Assembly (NCBI GenBank): GCA_947628465.1
Contig: CANQZZ010000003.1
Location: forward strand, 1 to 39,505
Direction of reading: 5' to 3'
Length of the DNA stretch: 39,505 bases
Source of the DNA: an uncultured Clostridia bacterium
GTDB taxonomy: Bacteria; Bacillota_A; Clostridia; TANB77; CAG-508
Program-made: the position numbers and the translations under genes
Shown here: positions 13,175 through 26,600 of the stretch, in pieces
Layout: each line of letters starts with the position of its first letter
Numbering within the stretch: position 1 is the stretch's first letter
Notes under the pieces: model-generated
The model's input: only the letters and a program-made list of their open reading frames with translations
What the model was told of the DNA's origin: nothing
Databases searched by the model: none

Positions 13175-14669
13175 TTATTCCTCCTCTACATTAACAATTT
13201 CTCCTTCATAAGTACCTTCAACTCCTAATATAGTTATACCTTTCTTTATATTTTCAGGCTTTATATTAGAATCTATTTCATTTGTTACAGCATTTACTTT
13301 TAAAGATTTATAATATCCTTCACTTAAATCTTGTTCTTCTTTTGTAGGGGTTATCACTTTTTCTCCATTGTTTGGCATAGAACCTATTAAATTATTTCCT
13401 AAATGATCTATAATAGAATAACCATTAGCTATATAATTGGTACTAAAAGCTGATTTATATAAACCATAATATAAATCTTCACCATTTATATGTACACCAA
13501 TTTCTTTAGAAATAGGATTAGAAAGATAAAAACCTTCAGTACCTTCTGCATTATATAATTCACTATATATAGAACTGTCAATAATAGCAATATAGTTTGT
13601 ACCTGTAGAATTATTTGTTATGCAATAAATACAATCAAACTCATTAGTTTCTTCATTAAATTTTAGTACATAACTATTTTTATCTTCTAATGGTCCTTGT
13701 GTAACATAATAATCTGTATTATGTATATTTTTAAGCATATTATTTTTATTTTTTCTAAATTTAAAATTTTCAGCATCATTTACAATAAAATCTGATAATT
13801 TAGGACCTTTGGTAAAATTATCATTTAATTGATAAATCCCATCAATAAAAAATCCTTTTGTTAAAGTTTTATTCGCACCTAAAAAGTTATTACTATTCAG
13901 TGAATTATCAAGATCATACTTATAACTATTATTACTAAGAGAGACTATAAAATTATCAATATCTACCATAATTTTTTTTATAGTAATCTCATAACTGTTA
14001 GATGCTGATACAAGATTAGTAGTGTATGGTGCATAACCTCCACTATCTGCATATTCATAACCGCTTTTTTATTTCAATATTTTCATAACCTTTTTCTGGT
14101 AATTTATAAACATAATATCTATAATAATATTTTCTAGCATTAGAATTAAAATAATAAGAATAAATAATATTAGTTTGTGGTACAGAAACAAAATCCATAT
14201 ATGTATCTTCTCTTGGTATAGTTATTTGTTCTGTAGAATAATCTATTAATGAAATCGCAGTAATTACATTACTTCCTGTTAAAATAAATAAATAATCTTC
14301 ATTTTTACCCATAAATGCAGGAACTATAGTATTACCAGTTATTGTTTTTATATTTTGATAGTTACTATCTATGATTTTATATAAATACATAGTATATTTT
14401 GAACCATCTTCATTATTACTTATCATTAAATAATCGTCTAATCTTGAATACCTTATACCATTTTGGTATTTTTGCTGTATATCTGAAAAAGGTGCATCAG
14501 ATTTAGAAGTAAATACTAATGGACCATCATCTGGGGCATAAATAGGTTGTACTCCAGCATATTTAGGTAAATTATCGACCTTTTGTTTAATAGTAGTTAT
14601 TTTAGTAGAAATAGCTTCTAATTTTTCATTATTTTGATTTAATCTTTCTTGATTTGTTACTTCACTCAT
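13175..14669 (-). CDS. Tail fibre/receptor-binding candidate with +1 shift at CGG
   Basis: From the ATG at 14669 translation gives 204 residues ending EIKK-CGG-TTA-TGA. Skipping the C of CGG (14061-14063) continues as KKGYEYADSGGYAPY and runs to 13175, in total 497 residues. The intervening 28 codons are open and coding-like, which argues for one protein. The N-terminus has a short coiled coil (EKLEAISTKITTIKQKVDNL) and then a beta-rich body without clear homology. The end IKPENIKKGITILGVEGTYEG is a repeat unit seen in many phage tail and minor structural proteins. It is the last structural gene before the holin, a typical place for a host-recognition protein. Confidence 0.7.
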
Positions 14670-14693
14670 ATAGTTACCTCCTAACTCTAAATT

Positions 14694-14930
14694 TTAATTC
14701 CTTGAACCTGCACCAGAAGTTTTACCATCTAAAGCTATATTCAAATCTTCTATTTGTTGTTCTAATTTAGCAATTTTTTCGTTTTGTGTATTAAGAGGTT
14801 CATCTAAGTTTTCAGCGGTACTAATATTCATAATTTCTTCTGCAAAATTTTGTGCATTTATAGGCTCAGTTTTTTTCGTTTTGCTTCTTATGGCTGAGGC
14901 TATTTCACTTAAATAATCTTTTAAACTCAT
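14694..14930 (-). CDS. Small tail-associated protein
   Basis: The 78-residue protein starts MSLKDYLSEIASAIRSKT and has the A-[QE]-N-F-A-E-E-I unit typical of small phage tail proteins, then a coiled coil (NEKIAKLEQQIEDLNIAL). It probably trimerises within the tail fibre or baseplate complex. Lies between the BppU-like gene and the large receptor-binding candidate. Confidence 0.65.
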   Translation of the reverse strand: MSLKDYLSEIASAIRSKTKKTEPINAQNFAEEIMNISTAENLDEPLNTQNEKIAKLEQQIEDLNIALDGKTSGAGSRN

Positions 14931-14944
14931 CTTTTATCCTCCTT

Positions 14945-15805
14945 TTAATAATTAGCTGTAAGAACGCCATCTATTTTTTCATCTATAATATCTCTTACTT
15001 CTTGTTTAAATTGTTCATAATCATTTTCAAAGTTCTTAATATTATTTAAAGCATTTTCAGTATTTTTAGTTGCTGTTTCTGCATTTTCTGTTGCTTTTTT
15101 TGCTTCATCTGTTGCTGTATTTATATCGGTAACCAACCCTTCATATTGTTCAATTAGCCCTCTTAATTCTTTAATTGCATTGTTTGCATCTTCTTCTGCT
15201 TTGTTAGCATTAGTTATTGCTTGTTTTACGTTATCTAAAGTATTATTAGCGTCATTTGTTGCATTAATCGCATTTTGAGTTACTGTTTCGACTCTTGTAA
15301 TTAAATCTCTTAAAGTATTCATAGCATTATTAGAATCAGTAAGAAAATCATCATATAGCTTTTTCATATCTATTTTGAATTGATCATTATTGCTTATATA
15401 TTTTTCTACTTTTTCCAAAGTTTTTTCAACTTTTTCCCAATATATTGTAAATTGTTCTTCGTCAATAGTATCTAATAAGCTCTCTTGAACTTTCGCAGTA
15501 GTAATAAAAGAAGAAATAAGATTTTGTTCATGAAGTAATTGAATTTCAATTCTAACTTTACCTTTAACATTTACTTTTTTTAGTAAAAAAACTGCTATCT
15601 TATTAATATAATCTATTGTTGTAGCTTCAATTAACAAAATACTTCCATCAGCATTTTTCCAAATTAAATTTACAATTTTATCTTTTAAATCAACATCTCC
15701 ATTAAAAATTACTTTTAGTTCTGTTGTATCAAATTGCTTAAAAATTAAATCTTGATTTATTTCTTTATCTAAATTAACATTTAATTCTACGACTCTATTA
15801 TCCAT
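14945..15805 (-). CDS. BppU-like baseplate upper protein
   Basis: The 286-residue protein has an N-terminal beta domain of the BppU family (residues 1-110: ELNVNLDKEINQDLIFKQFDTTELKVIF), then a long alanine- and asparagine-rich coiled coil (AINATNDANNTLDNVKQAI and similar repeats). BppU anchors receptor-binding proteins to the phage baseplate or tail tip. The neighbours are collar/fibre genes, which fits. The coiled coil suggests a trimeric stalk. Confidence 0.8.
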   Translation of the reverse strand: MDNRVVELNVNLDKEINQDLIFKQFDTTELKVIFNGDVDLKDKIVNLIWKNADGSILLIEATTIDYINKIAVFLLKKVNVKGKVRIEIQLLHEQNLISSFITTAKVQESLLDTIDEEQFTIYWEKVEKTLEKVEKYISNNDQFKIDMKKLYDDFLTDSNNAMNTLRDLITRVETVTQNAINATNDANNTLDNVKQAITNANKAEEDANNAIKELRGLIEQYEGLVTDINTATDEAKKATENAETATKNTENALNNIKNFENDYEQFKQEVRDIIDEKIDGVLTANY

Positions 15806-15814
15806 CTTTGCCTC

Positions 15815-16633
15815 CTACTCTACTCTCTTCCAAATGTAGCATACTATGCTAGGTGGAGTTATATCTAATGTAGCTTCATTTCCTGTGAAATCGTGTTCAT
15901 GTGCAGTTCCTTTTCCTGTTGAAGCAGTTGAGCCTTCTAATTCATGACTATGAGAACCAGAAGAATCTGTGTCAGTGCCTTGACTTGATTCAATTTGTAA
16001 ACGATTTAAGAATCCTCCTGCACCAGGATTGTGGTTATTGCCATCTAACCCCCAACCTAATTGTTCATTTGAAGTTGAATAATTTTTAGCCTTATGTTTG
16101 TGTGAGCCATTAGATTTGACTGCAAGACTGCCGACATTATGTGTGTGTCCTGGTAAATTTTCAACAGTTAACTGTGTTCCTTTAACATTCCCTGATGGTG
16201 TATATTTTAATGATTCAGAACCTAATTCTTTTTCAACAGTTCCATATTTTGAGTTGTTTGGATCAAATCCTACTGGAATTCTACCAGAACCCCAAAGTTG
16301 CCACTTGCCAAATCCCAAGTATGTTTCTGGATTTACATTTGCCGTATCTAAAATTAATTTTCCAACATAATATTTATTCTTATTTTCGTTTAGTATTATT
16401 TCTTTTATGTAATTATAAACAGCCTCTGTGCTTGGAACAGTTTGATTACTACTATTCTCATTAATTTCTTGCACTATAGAAAGCTCTTTATTACCATTTA
16501 GCGAAGCAAGCCATTCTTCCTCACTACCTTTAAAACCGTGTTGACAAGCTATTTGATAAGCGGAAAGACCATTCTCACCTTTTATTACTAATCTTCCTCT
16601 TAAGTATTGATATTGTGATGATTGTTGTTCCAT
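15815..16633 (-). CDS. Tail fibre/collar-like protein
   Basis: The protein has 272 residues. The first part contains the collagen-fibre-like module GLSAYQIACQHGFKGSEEEWLASL found in many tail fibres. The second half (from about 95) resembles phage tail collar domains: GFGKWQLWGSGRIPVGFDP, histidine pairs (GHTHNVGSL, SHKHKA, SHSHELE, AHEHDF) that coordinate metal, and the end PPSIVCYIWKRVE. It forms part of the adsorption apparatus. Confidence 0.85.
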   Translation of the reverse strand: MEQQSSQYQYLRGRLVIKGENGLSAYQIACQHGFKGSEEEWLASLNGNKELSIVQEINENSSNQTVPSTEAVYNYIKEIILNENKNKYYVGKLILDTANVNPETYLGFGKWQLWGSGRIPVGFDPNNSKYGTVEKELGSESLKYTPSGNVKGTQLTVENLPGHTHNVGSLAVKSNGSHKHKAKNYSTSNEQLGWGLDGNNHNPGAGGFLNRLQIESSQGTDTDSSGSHSHELEGSTASTGKGTAHEHDFTGNEATLDITPPSIVCYIWKRVE

Positions 16634-17052
16634 TAAATATTACTCCTTTCTCCGCCTTCTGGATAGACGATAATCTTTTTTGCTCCATTCTCATCATAGC
16701 CTATAACTGTTGTAGTATCATTTAGAACGATGTCATACCAATATGTTTTTGCTTTATTAGCTGGATAAAAAGCTTTTAAATCCTCATTAGTGAAAATTAA
16801 TTCAGGATATTCTGTAGGTTCTTCATACCCCATTTGCTTTAATGTTTTCTCAATTCTAATTAAATCTTTTTTGTTATATCCTTTTTTCTCTTTTACGATA
16901 AAAGAAATTTTGTCATCTAACTGAAAAGTATAATTTTTGACTTCTTTAGATTCAACATCATACATAGGCAAATAAAAAGCTATTTTGTTAAATATTGGTG
17001 TATCGCCTTTTGTAACATAAATTGTTTCTTGATCTTCTCCGACTTCAATCAT
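16633..17052 (-). CDS. Tail/baseplate hypothetical protein
   Basis: A 139-residue, beta-rich protein beginning MIEVGEDQETIYVTKGDTPIF. The start and the end (IVYPEGGER) match a family of small proteins located among Firmicutes phage tail fibre genes. It shares its last base with the next gene and overlaps the preceding one, so all are co-translated. Confidence 0.7.
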   Translation of the reverse strand: MIEVGEDQETIYVTKGDTPIFNKIAFYLPMYDVESKEVKNYTFQLDDKISFIVKEKKGYNKKDLIRIEKTLKQMGYEEPTEYPELIFTNEDLKAFYPANKAKTYWYDIVLNDTTTVIGYDENGAKKIIVYPEGGERSNI

Positions 17053-17685
17053 GTTTCAACCTCCTCAATATTTTTAAATCCTATAGCTCTCCATAAAAAA
17101 ACTCCACTTCCATTGATAGTGAAACTTTCACTATTCTCAATGGAAATAGAGTAATTTTCTTCTTTGTTTAAATTTGTAATGCTAATATTCGGTATAAAAC
17201 TAAATGCTTCATCAAATATAACTTCTTCAGAATCAACAACTTCAATTTTGTTCCATTCTATCAGTAAACCATTTGAAAATAAAACTATACCGCTTGTTGT
17301 CTTGTATATCAATTCTTTTAAAAATGTTAATATTAACTGTCTTTTCCGAAACTACAATAGGAATATTATCAATATTAATTTTTTCGATAATATTTACCTG
17401 AGCTTTTTCTTCTATATCATTTAATTTTTTTTCGTATTCTTCTGTAAAATCTTTGGTAGAAAAGCCTTTACCTTCAACCTTATCAGCTTTATCTTCCAAT
17501 GCTTTTGTTACAGCTTTATTTTGAATAGCATTAGTCGAAGTTTTAGAAAGAGTGGCATCAACCACTCTTTCTAGATCAATTTTTTGTATTTGTTTTGTAT
17601 TTTCTTCGACTTGCTTATTCTTCATACGGCGTTGAACATCTATAGGAGTTCTAACACCATTTCTATCTTGTCTTGGTAAATTCAT
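17049..17685 (-). CDS. Tail fibre protein with +1 shift at CGG
   Basis: The ATG at 17685 gives 147 residues; the frame contains one CGG (17290-17292) in ...DIQDNK-CGG and then runs only 15 codons more. Skipping the C leads into GIVLFSNGLLIEWN and ends at 17049, giving 211 residues. The second frame is also open for some distance upstream (from an ATG at 17312), so the two frames overlap by 71 bases. GIVLFSNGLLI-W is a frequent C-terminal motif of tail fibre proteins; the N-terminal half is a coiled coil with KALEDKADKVEGKGFST, again typical of fibres. Confidence 0.7.
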
Positions 17686-17695
17686 TTTAGCCTCC

Positions 17696-20600
17696 CTAAT
17701 CCCAACTAATAGAATTTCCTTCTACTTTAAAATTCAAATATTCTAATAAATCTTTTTTATCTTGATATGATATAGTTAAATTATCTATATAATTTACAAT
17801 ATCATAAACATAACTTTCATCTGAAGGATATTCTTTTCTCAATAATATAGCTCTCTGAATTTCTGGAATGTCCATATTTAATAAATAATTTATAACTTTA
17901 TCTTTTCTGCTTCCTGAAATAGGTTTACCAAATACGTTATAATCAGCTTGAAAATCTTGAATTGAATATTTCATATAACTATCAATGTCAATTTCTAATT
18001 TATGTATTCTATCTATTGTATCTGAAGAAGATGAAAAATTAGTTTTATAAAGTTCAATTTTACTTTCTTCGTCTAATGAGCTATTACTTATTTTATTTAT
18101 AATTTCGGTTTTCTTATTATTTTTTATATCGTTCATATCATCTTCATAAGTTAAACTATTTTCATTTAAACTGTCTGCTTTTTCATCGTAATCTTGCTCA
18201 ATTTGACTTGTTTTATTTTTAAGATTCAAATAATATTCTTTTTCTATATTATTTAATTTTAAACTATCTAAAGTTTCACTTTCTTTGTCAGATAATTTTT
18301 TCCAACTTCCATCTTTTTTATAATAATCAACACCATTTACATCAGCATAGTTTCCTTCAATTTTTATATTTTCATATTTACTTAATCCTATTTCTGCTAA
18401 ACTATTTATTTGTTCTTGAACTCCTCTAGCTTCTTCATATTTTTCTTTATCACTTAAGTTGCTGTTCTGAATTTCTCTTTTTTGCTTATATAATTCACTC
18501 ATTTCTTTAGTTACTGAATTTATATATTTGCTTTTTAATATATCCATATCAGAAGCTTTAGAACTATTAGCATTTACTGTCAATTTTTCACTTAAATCAT
18601 ATATATCAGATACATTTTGATTTTTCATTTTACTATCTACAGTAAATTTATCATAAAGAGGTGATAATATTCTTCCTATTCCTTCTAAACCATTTTCTGC
18701 TTGTTGTGTTGATAATGGTAATAAAACATCTCCTATTACCCCAGAATATTGGTCAACTACATAATTTACTTTAAAAGGACTAATATTTAATGTTTCTCCT
18801 ACAAATTTACTAAATGCGTCTATTGTTTCATCATATTGTTCTCTTGCTGGCATATCTTGTAATCTTGTAGGGATTATATCTTCACCATACCAGCTTTCAT
18901 TCTTTATAGCTTGTTTAATTGGTGCTATTAAATTGTTTTCTGACACACTATTTGGAGCCATATTATCCCATGCAAATTTTAAATCTGTAAATAAATCTTT
19001 TGTAACATTATCAATATTTATCTCTTTATCATCGTTTAAATATTCATCAACATTAGCAACTATCTTTTGAACTGAGGCTAATATTCTTCCTTTTGGTATT
19101 CTTATAAAATGTCCATCTCCATATTTACCTATTATATAATAATTATCTTTAGCATATTCTGATAAGTTTTCGTAATCGTCATCATCACCCCAAAGTGCTT
19201 TCATAATTAAATATGGTGGTATTCCAGCTATTGCTGTTCTTAATATTAAATAACCTATACCAATTAGACCTTTTTGATTAGCTCTTTTTATATCTCTTAC
19301 TGTTTGAACTGTACCTTGAACACTAGCATTTAAGAAGGTTGCTCCATTTCTATTTAAAAATTTAACAAAATCGCCACCTGCTTTAAAATTTGTAGTTACT
19401 CTTGAAGCATGTAACATAGCTGTTTGAACGTCACAATTTCTTTTCCTACTTGCTATATACTCAGCAAGTCTAGGTGTCATTTCTATAGCATTATTTAATT
19501 TGCTAATTGCTTCTAATGGTAATTTAATTACTTTAGATACAGGTGCTGGTTGTTTTTGTTTTATATCAAATTCTCCATCTTTAAAATAAGAATTTGAACT
19601 ACCACCATTTTGAATATATTCATTATACCAATAACCTTTTTTAAGAATTGAACCTATAGCTTCAGGTGTTTCCCAGTATGTTCTAAATGAATGTTCAGAG
19701 TGCATAACTACATCTTGTAAATCTTTTATAGGGTTAGTTAATGCAAATGCTATATTATATTCTGTAATTAAAGCTCTTCTAACATCATTTATTTTTCCTA
19801 AAACAGGTATTCTTTTATTTAATAAATAATCAGCTTCTACTGGCTTTAATGCACTATAAATATTTTCTGTTATATCAAATCTTTTTTTCTCTCCATTTTC
19901 AAATACAGTAAATGTAGGATTATTATCTTTTGTTCCTGCTTTTACGATTTCTGAATCTTCATTAGATACTGTATCAATTATTGTATCTAAATCAGTTTGT
20001 TCTGCTTGTTGATTTAATGTTCCTAACTGGGCTAATGTATTCTTTAATTCAAGACCTAAGCTATTTCTAGCACTAGCTGTATAAATTTGTCCTGTTCTTT
20101 CTGCCATTGTTTCAAATAGAGGTTTTATATCGCTATTTCCACCTGTTGCTCTTTTTATAGGATTATTTATTCCTGTTCTTCCAGTATCTAAAGGAACATT
20201 TATAGTTTTTCCGTTTCTATTTACTCTTGAAATAGGCACATAATGAGGATAAAGTTCTTCAAATTTATCTGATAACTCTTGTGAAATAACTCCATTTTTT
20301 ACAAGTTCCATTTTATCTGCTTTCAAATAGTTATATACATCTTGAGCATATTTTTTAAATTCTGGGTGTTTTTCTTCTAATTTTGCTACTTTTTTCATTG
20401 ATATTTCAGCTGTTATACTATTTCCAAATACAGGTTTATTTTTTGTTTCTTCTAACTGCTTTATTTCTTTCTTAGATAAATTATCTTTATTCTCTAATAA
20501 TTGTTTTTGAGCTCTACTTTCTAAAGACATTCTATCAATATTTAATTGATGATACATGTATTCATAAAATTCTTTCGGACTACTTCCAACCTCTTTTATA

Positions 20601-23600
20601 ATTTCTTCTAAGCTTTTAGAAACTTCTACTTGATTTCCTTTTATAAATTCATATCTTCGATTACCTATTGCATGTTGACCTCTTTGTCTTGCTAATAATA
20701 AATAGTCCCATCTAGATTGAAGTTTTTGAGTTCTTTTCTTTGTCTTTTTCCAAACTTGATCATCTAATTCTTCAAATACAATTCCTTTATCAATTACATT
20801 TGCTTTTAATATATCAATAACATTATTTTTTCTATCTCTTGGTTGTGGTTGTTCTAATATTACTGCTACTTTTTCTTTTTGAACTGATGATGAATCTACG
20901 ACATTTTCTTGCATTTTATTATCACTTTGTGGTATAATATTATTAGTAGCAGATACATTGTCGACTGTATCTGCAAGAGAGTTGAGACCCTCAGACAATT
21001 GGAGTCTGGTTGAAGCGGGCAACTCTTTTATTATGCCCTCGTCTATATCATATAGCAAATTACCTTTGGCTATTTCTGTTTTCATAAATCTATCGTAATT
21101 ATCTTTACCATAAGCACTTGTTAATCTATTTGACATAAATTCAACGTTTCCAATTTGTCCTCTTTTATTTATTTCAATACTAACAATCACAGGTCTTTCT
21201 AATTTATCAGCTAAATCTGTTACAATAACTATACTATTTTCTACTGTTGAAGATTTTAAAATATTTAATGGTTTTGATATAGCTTCAGGTATTCTTTTTA
21301 CTATATCAACAGTTAATCCATGATTTCTATCATTCCAATTATCAGTTTCAGTCATTATTGATTTTAATTTACTTTGTTTCATAGAAATTGGTTCATCAGG
21401 TAAACCTATATCTTGTAAAAGTTTAGGAGTTTTTCCTAAGTTTAAATAATCACTACTTTTTAAATTTCCACTAATATAATCATCAACTTGTTTTGAAAAG
21501 TTTTCACTATCTCTTTTTAATCTTTCTTTTTCACTTAATTGAACTTTATTATTATCAATCTCTTTACTATATTTTCTTTGCTCATTTACACTATCATAAA
21601 CAGCTTGTACCCACTCATTAGATCTAAACTCAACATAGCCTTTACCCTGTCTATTTAATACGTCTTTTTGGTTAGGTCTTTCATCTTGCCATGTTCTATA
21701 TGCTATTTCTTCTATTTCAGAATCAGTTTTATCGAATATTTCTACGCCAATTTGTTTTGCTACACTTAGCCATTGTTCTTTGGTTCTTCTTCCCTGATTA
21801 TTTGCTGGTATCATTATCTTTGCATTATCTAAAGAACTTCTATCATAATCGGTATTTTTCTTCATATATTTTGCATAAGTAGCTTGACTATATCCACTTA
21901 ATTCGTTTGTAGATGAATTCTGAGAAGCTAATTTCTTGTAGTTATTATCTTCTTCAATCACAAAGTTTTTGAAGTCATTTAGGGCGTTCTTGTTTAACTG
22001 AATATTATTCAAGTTTTTCTTTAATTCTTCTTTTTCTGTATCTGGAATATTAGTAGCATTATTTAATACATTTTCAAAGTCAGATATTTTAACTTGTGTT
22101 AGAAGCTTTATCTGTTGCATTGTTTTACCAGTACCGCTTGACCTAGCGTATTTATCTAAGAAACGTTGCATTGCACCAGTAAAGTTTTGAGAATATCTTA
22201 TGTCATTATCACTTGTTGGTGCTTTATTATCTACACTTTTAAATTGATTAGAATTAAAAGTAACATATAAATCAGCCTTTTCATGTGTTTCAGCATATCC
22301 GCCATAATCAATTGTATTTCTTATTATTACACCATCATAATTAGCACCATTTTTATTCATTTCTATTACTTTTTTTACTATATCATTTGTTGTCTGTGCC
22401 TCTCCAAAACTACTCTTATATGAATTTTCATCAAATTTTTGTCTAGCTAAATTATAAAAAACATAAGGTGTAATATTCTTTTCTTTTAAATCTTCATAAT
22501 ATTTAAAAGGATCTTTACCTAGTGTTTTAAACATATTATCATTGAAATATGAATATACTTGACCATATCTCATATCAGCTTTATATGATTTTGCATATTT
22601 TTTTACATATTCATCTAATGTAATTTCACCGTATTCTTCTAGATATTTAGCCCAATCATTTGGAAGATTATCAAACCAGCTATTTACATCTTTTACTTTA
22701 GTATCTCCAGAAGGAAGATTACCTATTTCGTCTTTTATATAATCTGAATATGTGAACCCAAACATAGCACATTCATCTATTACTTTTCTTAATTTTGTTG
22801 AATTAAAATATGTACTCAAATTTTTACAATCATTATATTCATTAAATTCTTTTGATTTTCTATAATCTAGATATTTTTCATAACTTTCTTCAGCTAACTT
22901 ATATAGTTTGTTTTTATCTTCTTGCGTTTCTACAATACTATTTATAACTTTTTCTATGTTTTTGTCATATTCAATACTTACTCTATCCCAGTTATGACCT
23001 TCTGCATCTATTATATAAGGATTTTCTATATTCAAATATCCTTGATATTGTAATCTAGAATTATTAGTCCAGTCTGTTTTTTGAATATCTTCCTTTAAGT
23101 TCCTAAATAATTCTTCTTCTGTTTCATAAGCTCCTATTAGATTTCCACCATAAACTTTATTATCGTTAAATTTTTCAGTATGTTCTAAATAATGTATCAT
23201 TCGTTTTTGAATATCAACTAATTTTTCAGTTCCAACATATTCTTTAGTTAGCTCTTGATATTTATCATTTAATTCTTTACTGAATTTATCCCATGAAAAA
23301 ACTTTTTCGTATGCACTTCCAGTAAAATCTGAATCTATATATATATTATCTTTTAATTCTTGCATCTCTTTATCTGATAATGATTTTAAGAAATTCAAAG
23401 CTTTTGTATCAATTTCACTTTTTTCAATTACATAATTTATTCCACTAATTTTTTGAATATCATATTTGTTTCCATCTGTGTTGTTTTTATTTAAAGTATC
23501 CAAATATTTATTAACATCATTCATATTAGTTATTTTCTTTGTATCAGCCATATTATAGTTCTGATTAGCATAACTACCGCTCATGTCTTTAGAGTTAGTA

Positions 23601-26600
23601 AAATAATTTACTACTTGATTTCCAAAACGATAACCAGGAGTTCCTACAGGATTAAATTCATTAAATTGAGCTACTGAATCTGTTGTTGTATGGTATACAG
23701 TAATTAGTTTTCCAAACTCATCTCTTACTTTTGTGTTTTTAAAATAATCTTGTGTTTTCTTTGATACTTTTCTTCCCTCATTATCTCTAGTAGTATCAAA
23801 TGGATTTAAACCATTTCCTTTAAGTCTTAATTCTGTTTGTGGTGTTAGTTCTTTTGAGTATTTTCTATCCTCTGTTTTTGCATATTGTCCCTGTGTAGGA
23901 TCTATCCATGCTACGTCTTTTAAATTTACAACTTTTGAATAGACTTTACCATTTCTAGAATAGTCTTGTGCTTCCATTTTAGAAGGTGTTACAAACACGC
24001 CCTGTTCTATAGGATAGGAACTATATACTGTTATTTTGCCTGTTTTTATTGCTTCTTCTGCCATTTCTCTTGTATAATCAGGATCAAATTCATCATAATC
24101 TACCCAATCACTATCTTGTAATGTTTCTTCAAAAGTCTTTATATCTTCTATATTTCTTATTCCTGTATGGTAATCGTCTAGCATAGGATTACTATTTTTG
24201 ATTATTTCTAATTGTTGTTTCTTGTTTTCTTGCATAGAAAAAGAACTCTGTTCGTTAGAGTTCTTTGTTATATTGTATCTGCTAGTTGTTGTGCTACTTG
24301 TATTACTTCCACCTCGCTGATGTGTTCCTCTCGTATTGATATTAGATACTTCATCATTGCTTCTTGTTGTTCTTTGGTTTGAAGTATATTGGCTAAATGT
24401 TTTGCTATATCTTCTCGCTCTCCCTGTTGTATCATTTCTTTTATCAATTCTTCCCTCATTTTCTTCAATCTCCTTTGAAATTACCTTAAATTCTCCAGTT
24501 TCTTTGAAGTAAACTGTATATCTAGCATTTGTTGTTTCTACAAGATTAATACCAGGCTTTATATTACTGTCAGAATTTACTATACTACTTAAAATAGCAT
24601 ATTCTCGTTTAGGTAATTGTTTTTCTTTTGTATTATTATACTCGTTTTCATCATAATTTGCAACTGTTTCAATAAAATGCTTTATACTTACGCCTTTTCC
24701 GATAGGTGCAACAGGTTTAGCATTATAAGCTTTCTCGAACTTATTTTTTACATCTTGCCAATAAAGCTTTTCTATTCTATTTCCAGTTAGTTTATTTATA
24801 AAGCTTCCTATCCAGTCTATTACTTTTCTGATTTTGCTTTTTGGAGTGCTATTTACTAACTCATCTATAAACTCTTGATTTCCTAGCTTTTCTCCTAAAA
24901 CACTAGCTACAAATTCACTTTCTGCTTCTTTTGTTGAATATTCTGATATAATTTCTTTATATGCTTCATCAAAGCCTTCTTGCTTCATAGAATAATCTAG
25001 AACTGCTTTCTTTAAGATATTATATTCTTCTGTACCCTCCATATCATGTGTCATTTCATGTACGATAATATTCTCTACATATTTTTTACTTGTAGAGTTA
25101 GGATTTAAGAATATTTCTCTTGTTCCATCATCATTCTTTTGCCAATAAGCATTTTGATTTTCACTTGTAAATTTGCTTGAATCAAATGTTACTTTAACCC
25201 CTCTTTTATCAGCTACTTCAAATATTGTTTTAGTTGAATTATCATTTATATCTATATCGTTATTTTGAGCTGATTGAATAAAGCTTTGGTATCTCGTATT
25301 ACTTTCATTTAGCTCTACATTTTGTCTTGTTTCTTGAATAGCATTATTATAATTTTGTTGTAATTCTTCTAAGGCTTTTTGTGTTACTTCTCTGCCTCTT
25401 TGGTCTGTTGTTTTTAACTGCTCTTGTTTTTCTGCAATTTGTCTTTGAGTTTCTGCTAATTCAATTTGATTGTTTTGTTGTCTTGTAGCCATATCTGTTC
25501 TATATGCTACTACTGCTATAGCTTCTGGAGTAGTTATATCTAAACCTTTTTCTCTATATTCGTTCTTAACAGATAACACTTGTGAAACATTTACTGTTCC
25601 ATTTAATAGAATTGTAGAAGCAAACGCCATTGCCATATCTTTACCTACAGATTCCCAATCCCATTTTTCATAATACTTATTATCACCTGTTATCTTATCC
25701 ATACCAGCATCTAACAATTGGTCTAAAGAATATTCTATAAATTCCTCTGCCATTTCTGAAGTTGCATCTATCCCCATTTTAGTTAATACTTTTCCAGCAC
25801 CACTTAACATATTCTCTGTGATTTTTTGATATGCTTTATCTTCTAAGTTACCTATTGCTTTATTTTTACCTAGGATACCACCTAAACCTTCAGTAAATAC
25901 TGTAATTGCACCTTTTCCACCACTTCTTAGCCATACTTCCCAATCTTTAGCTTCTGGGTTTTTTTGATATGTTTCTGCTACTGATTCACCAGCTGATGAT
26001 AAGAACATTAAAGCATTATTTACAGAATCTCCACCAATACCATTTGTTACCATTAGTGAGCCTGTATATCCTATTGACTGTACTAACTCATCAGCTATAT
26101 TACCTGATATAGAATATTTATCTATTGTTCTTTTTTGCCAATCATCTATTTTCTTTGTTAGTGATAACTTATCATCTGTTATACTGTTTTTTATTCCTTC
26201 TGCTCTTTTTTCATCACCTAACATTTTTGCAATTTGTGTAGTAACAAATGCTGTTGCCTTTGCTGTTCCTTCTGCAATTTGAACTCCACCTTTTAATAGG
26301 TTTGTTCCTATATCTAAAGCTGTTCCAGTTGTTACTTCTGAAGCATTTATCAATTGTTTTGTTACATCTCCAATTTGATAACCATCACTAAAATAGTTCT
26401 TTGAATATTCTGGCGTTTGAATAATGTTACTTGTAACAGGTCTTGTATTTTGTTTTAATTGACTTAATTTTGTTTGATTATTTATTTTATTTTGTAAGTC
26501 AAATTGTACTACTTGTTGTTGAATTTGACTTTTAGGAATAGTTGTTGTGCTTTTGGTAGGAGCAGGCGGAAGTATAATTTTTTGAGCTATATTATTAGTT

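Noticed and set aside
15901..16464. Plus-strand frames opposite the tail collar gene
   Set aside because: Shadow frames with no coding-like composition; the minus-strand gene has clear collar motifs.
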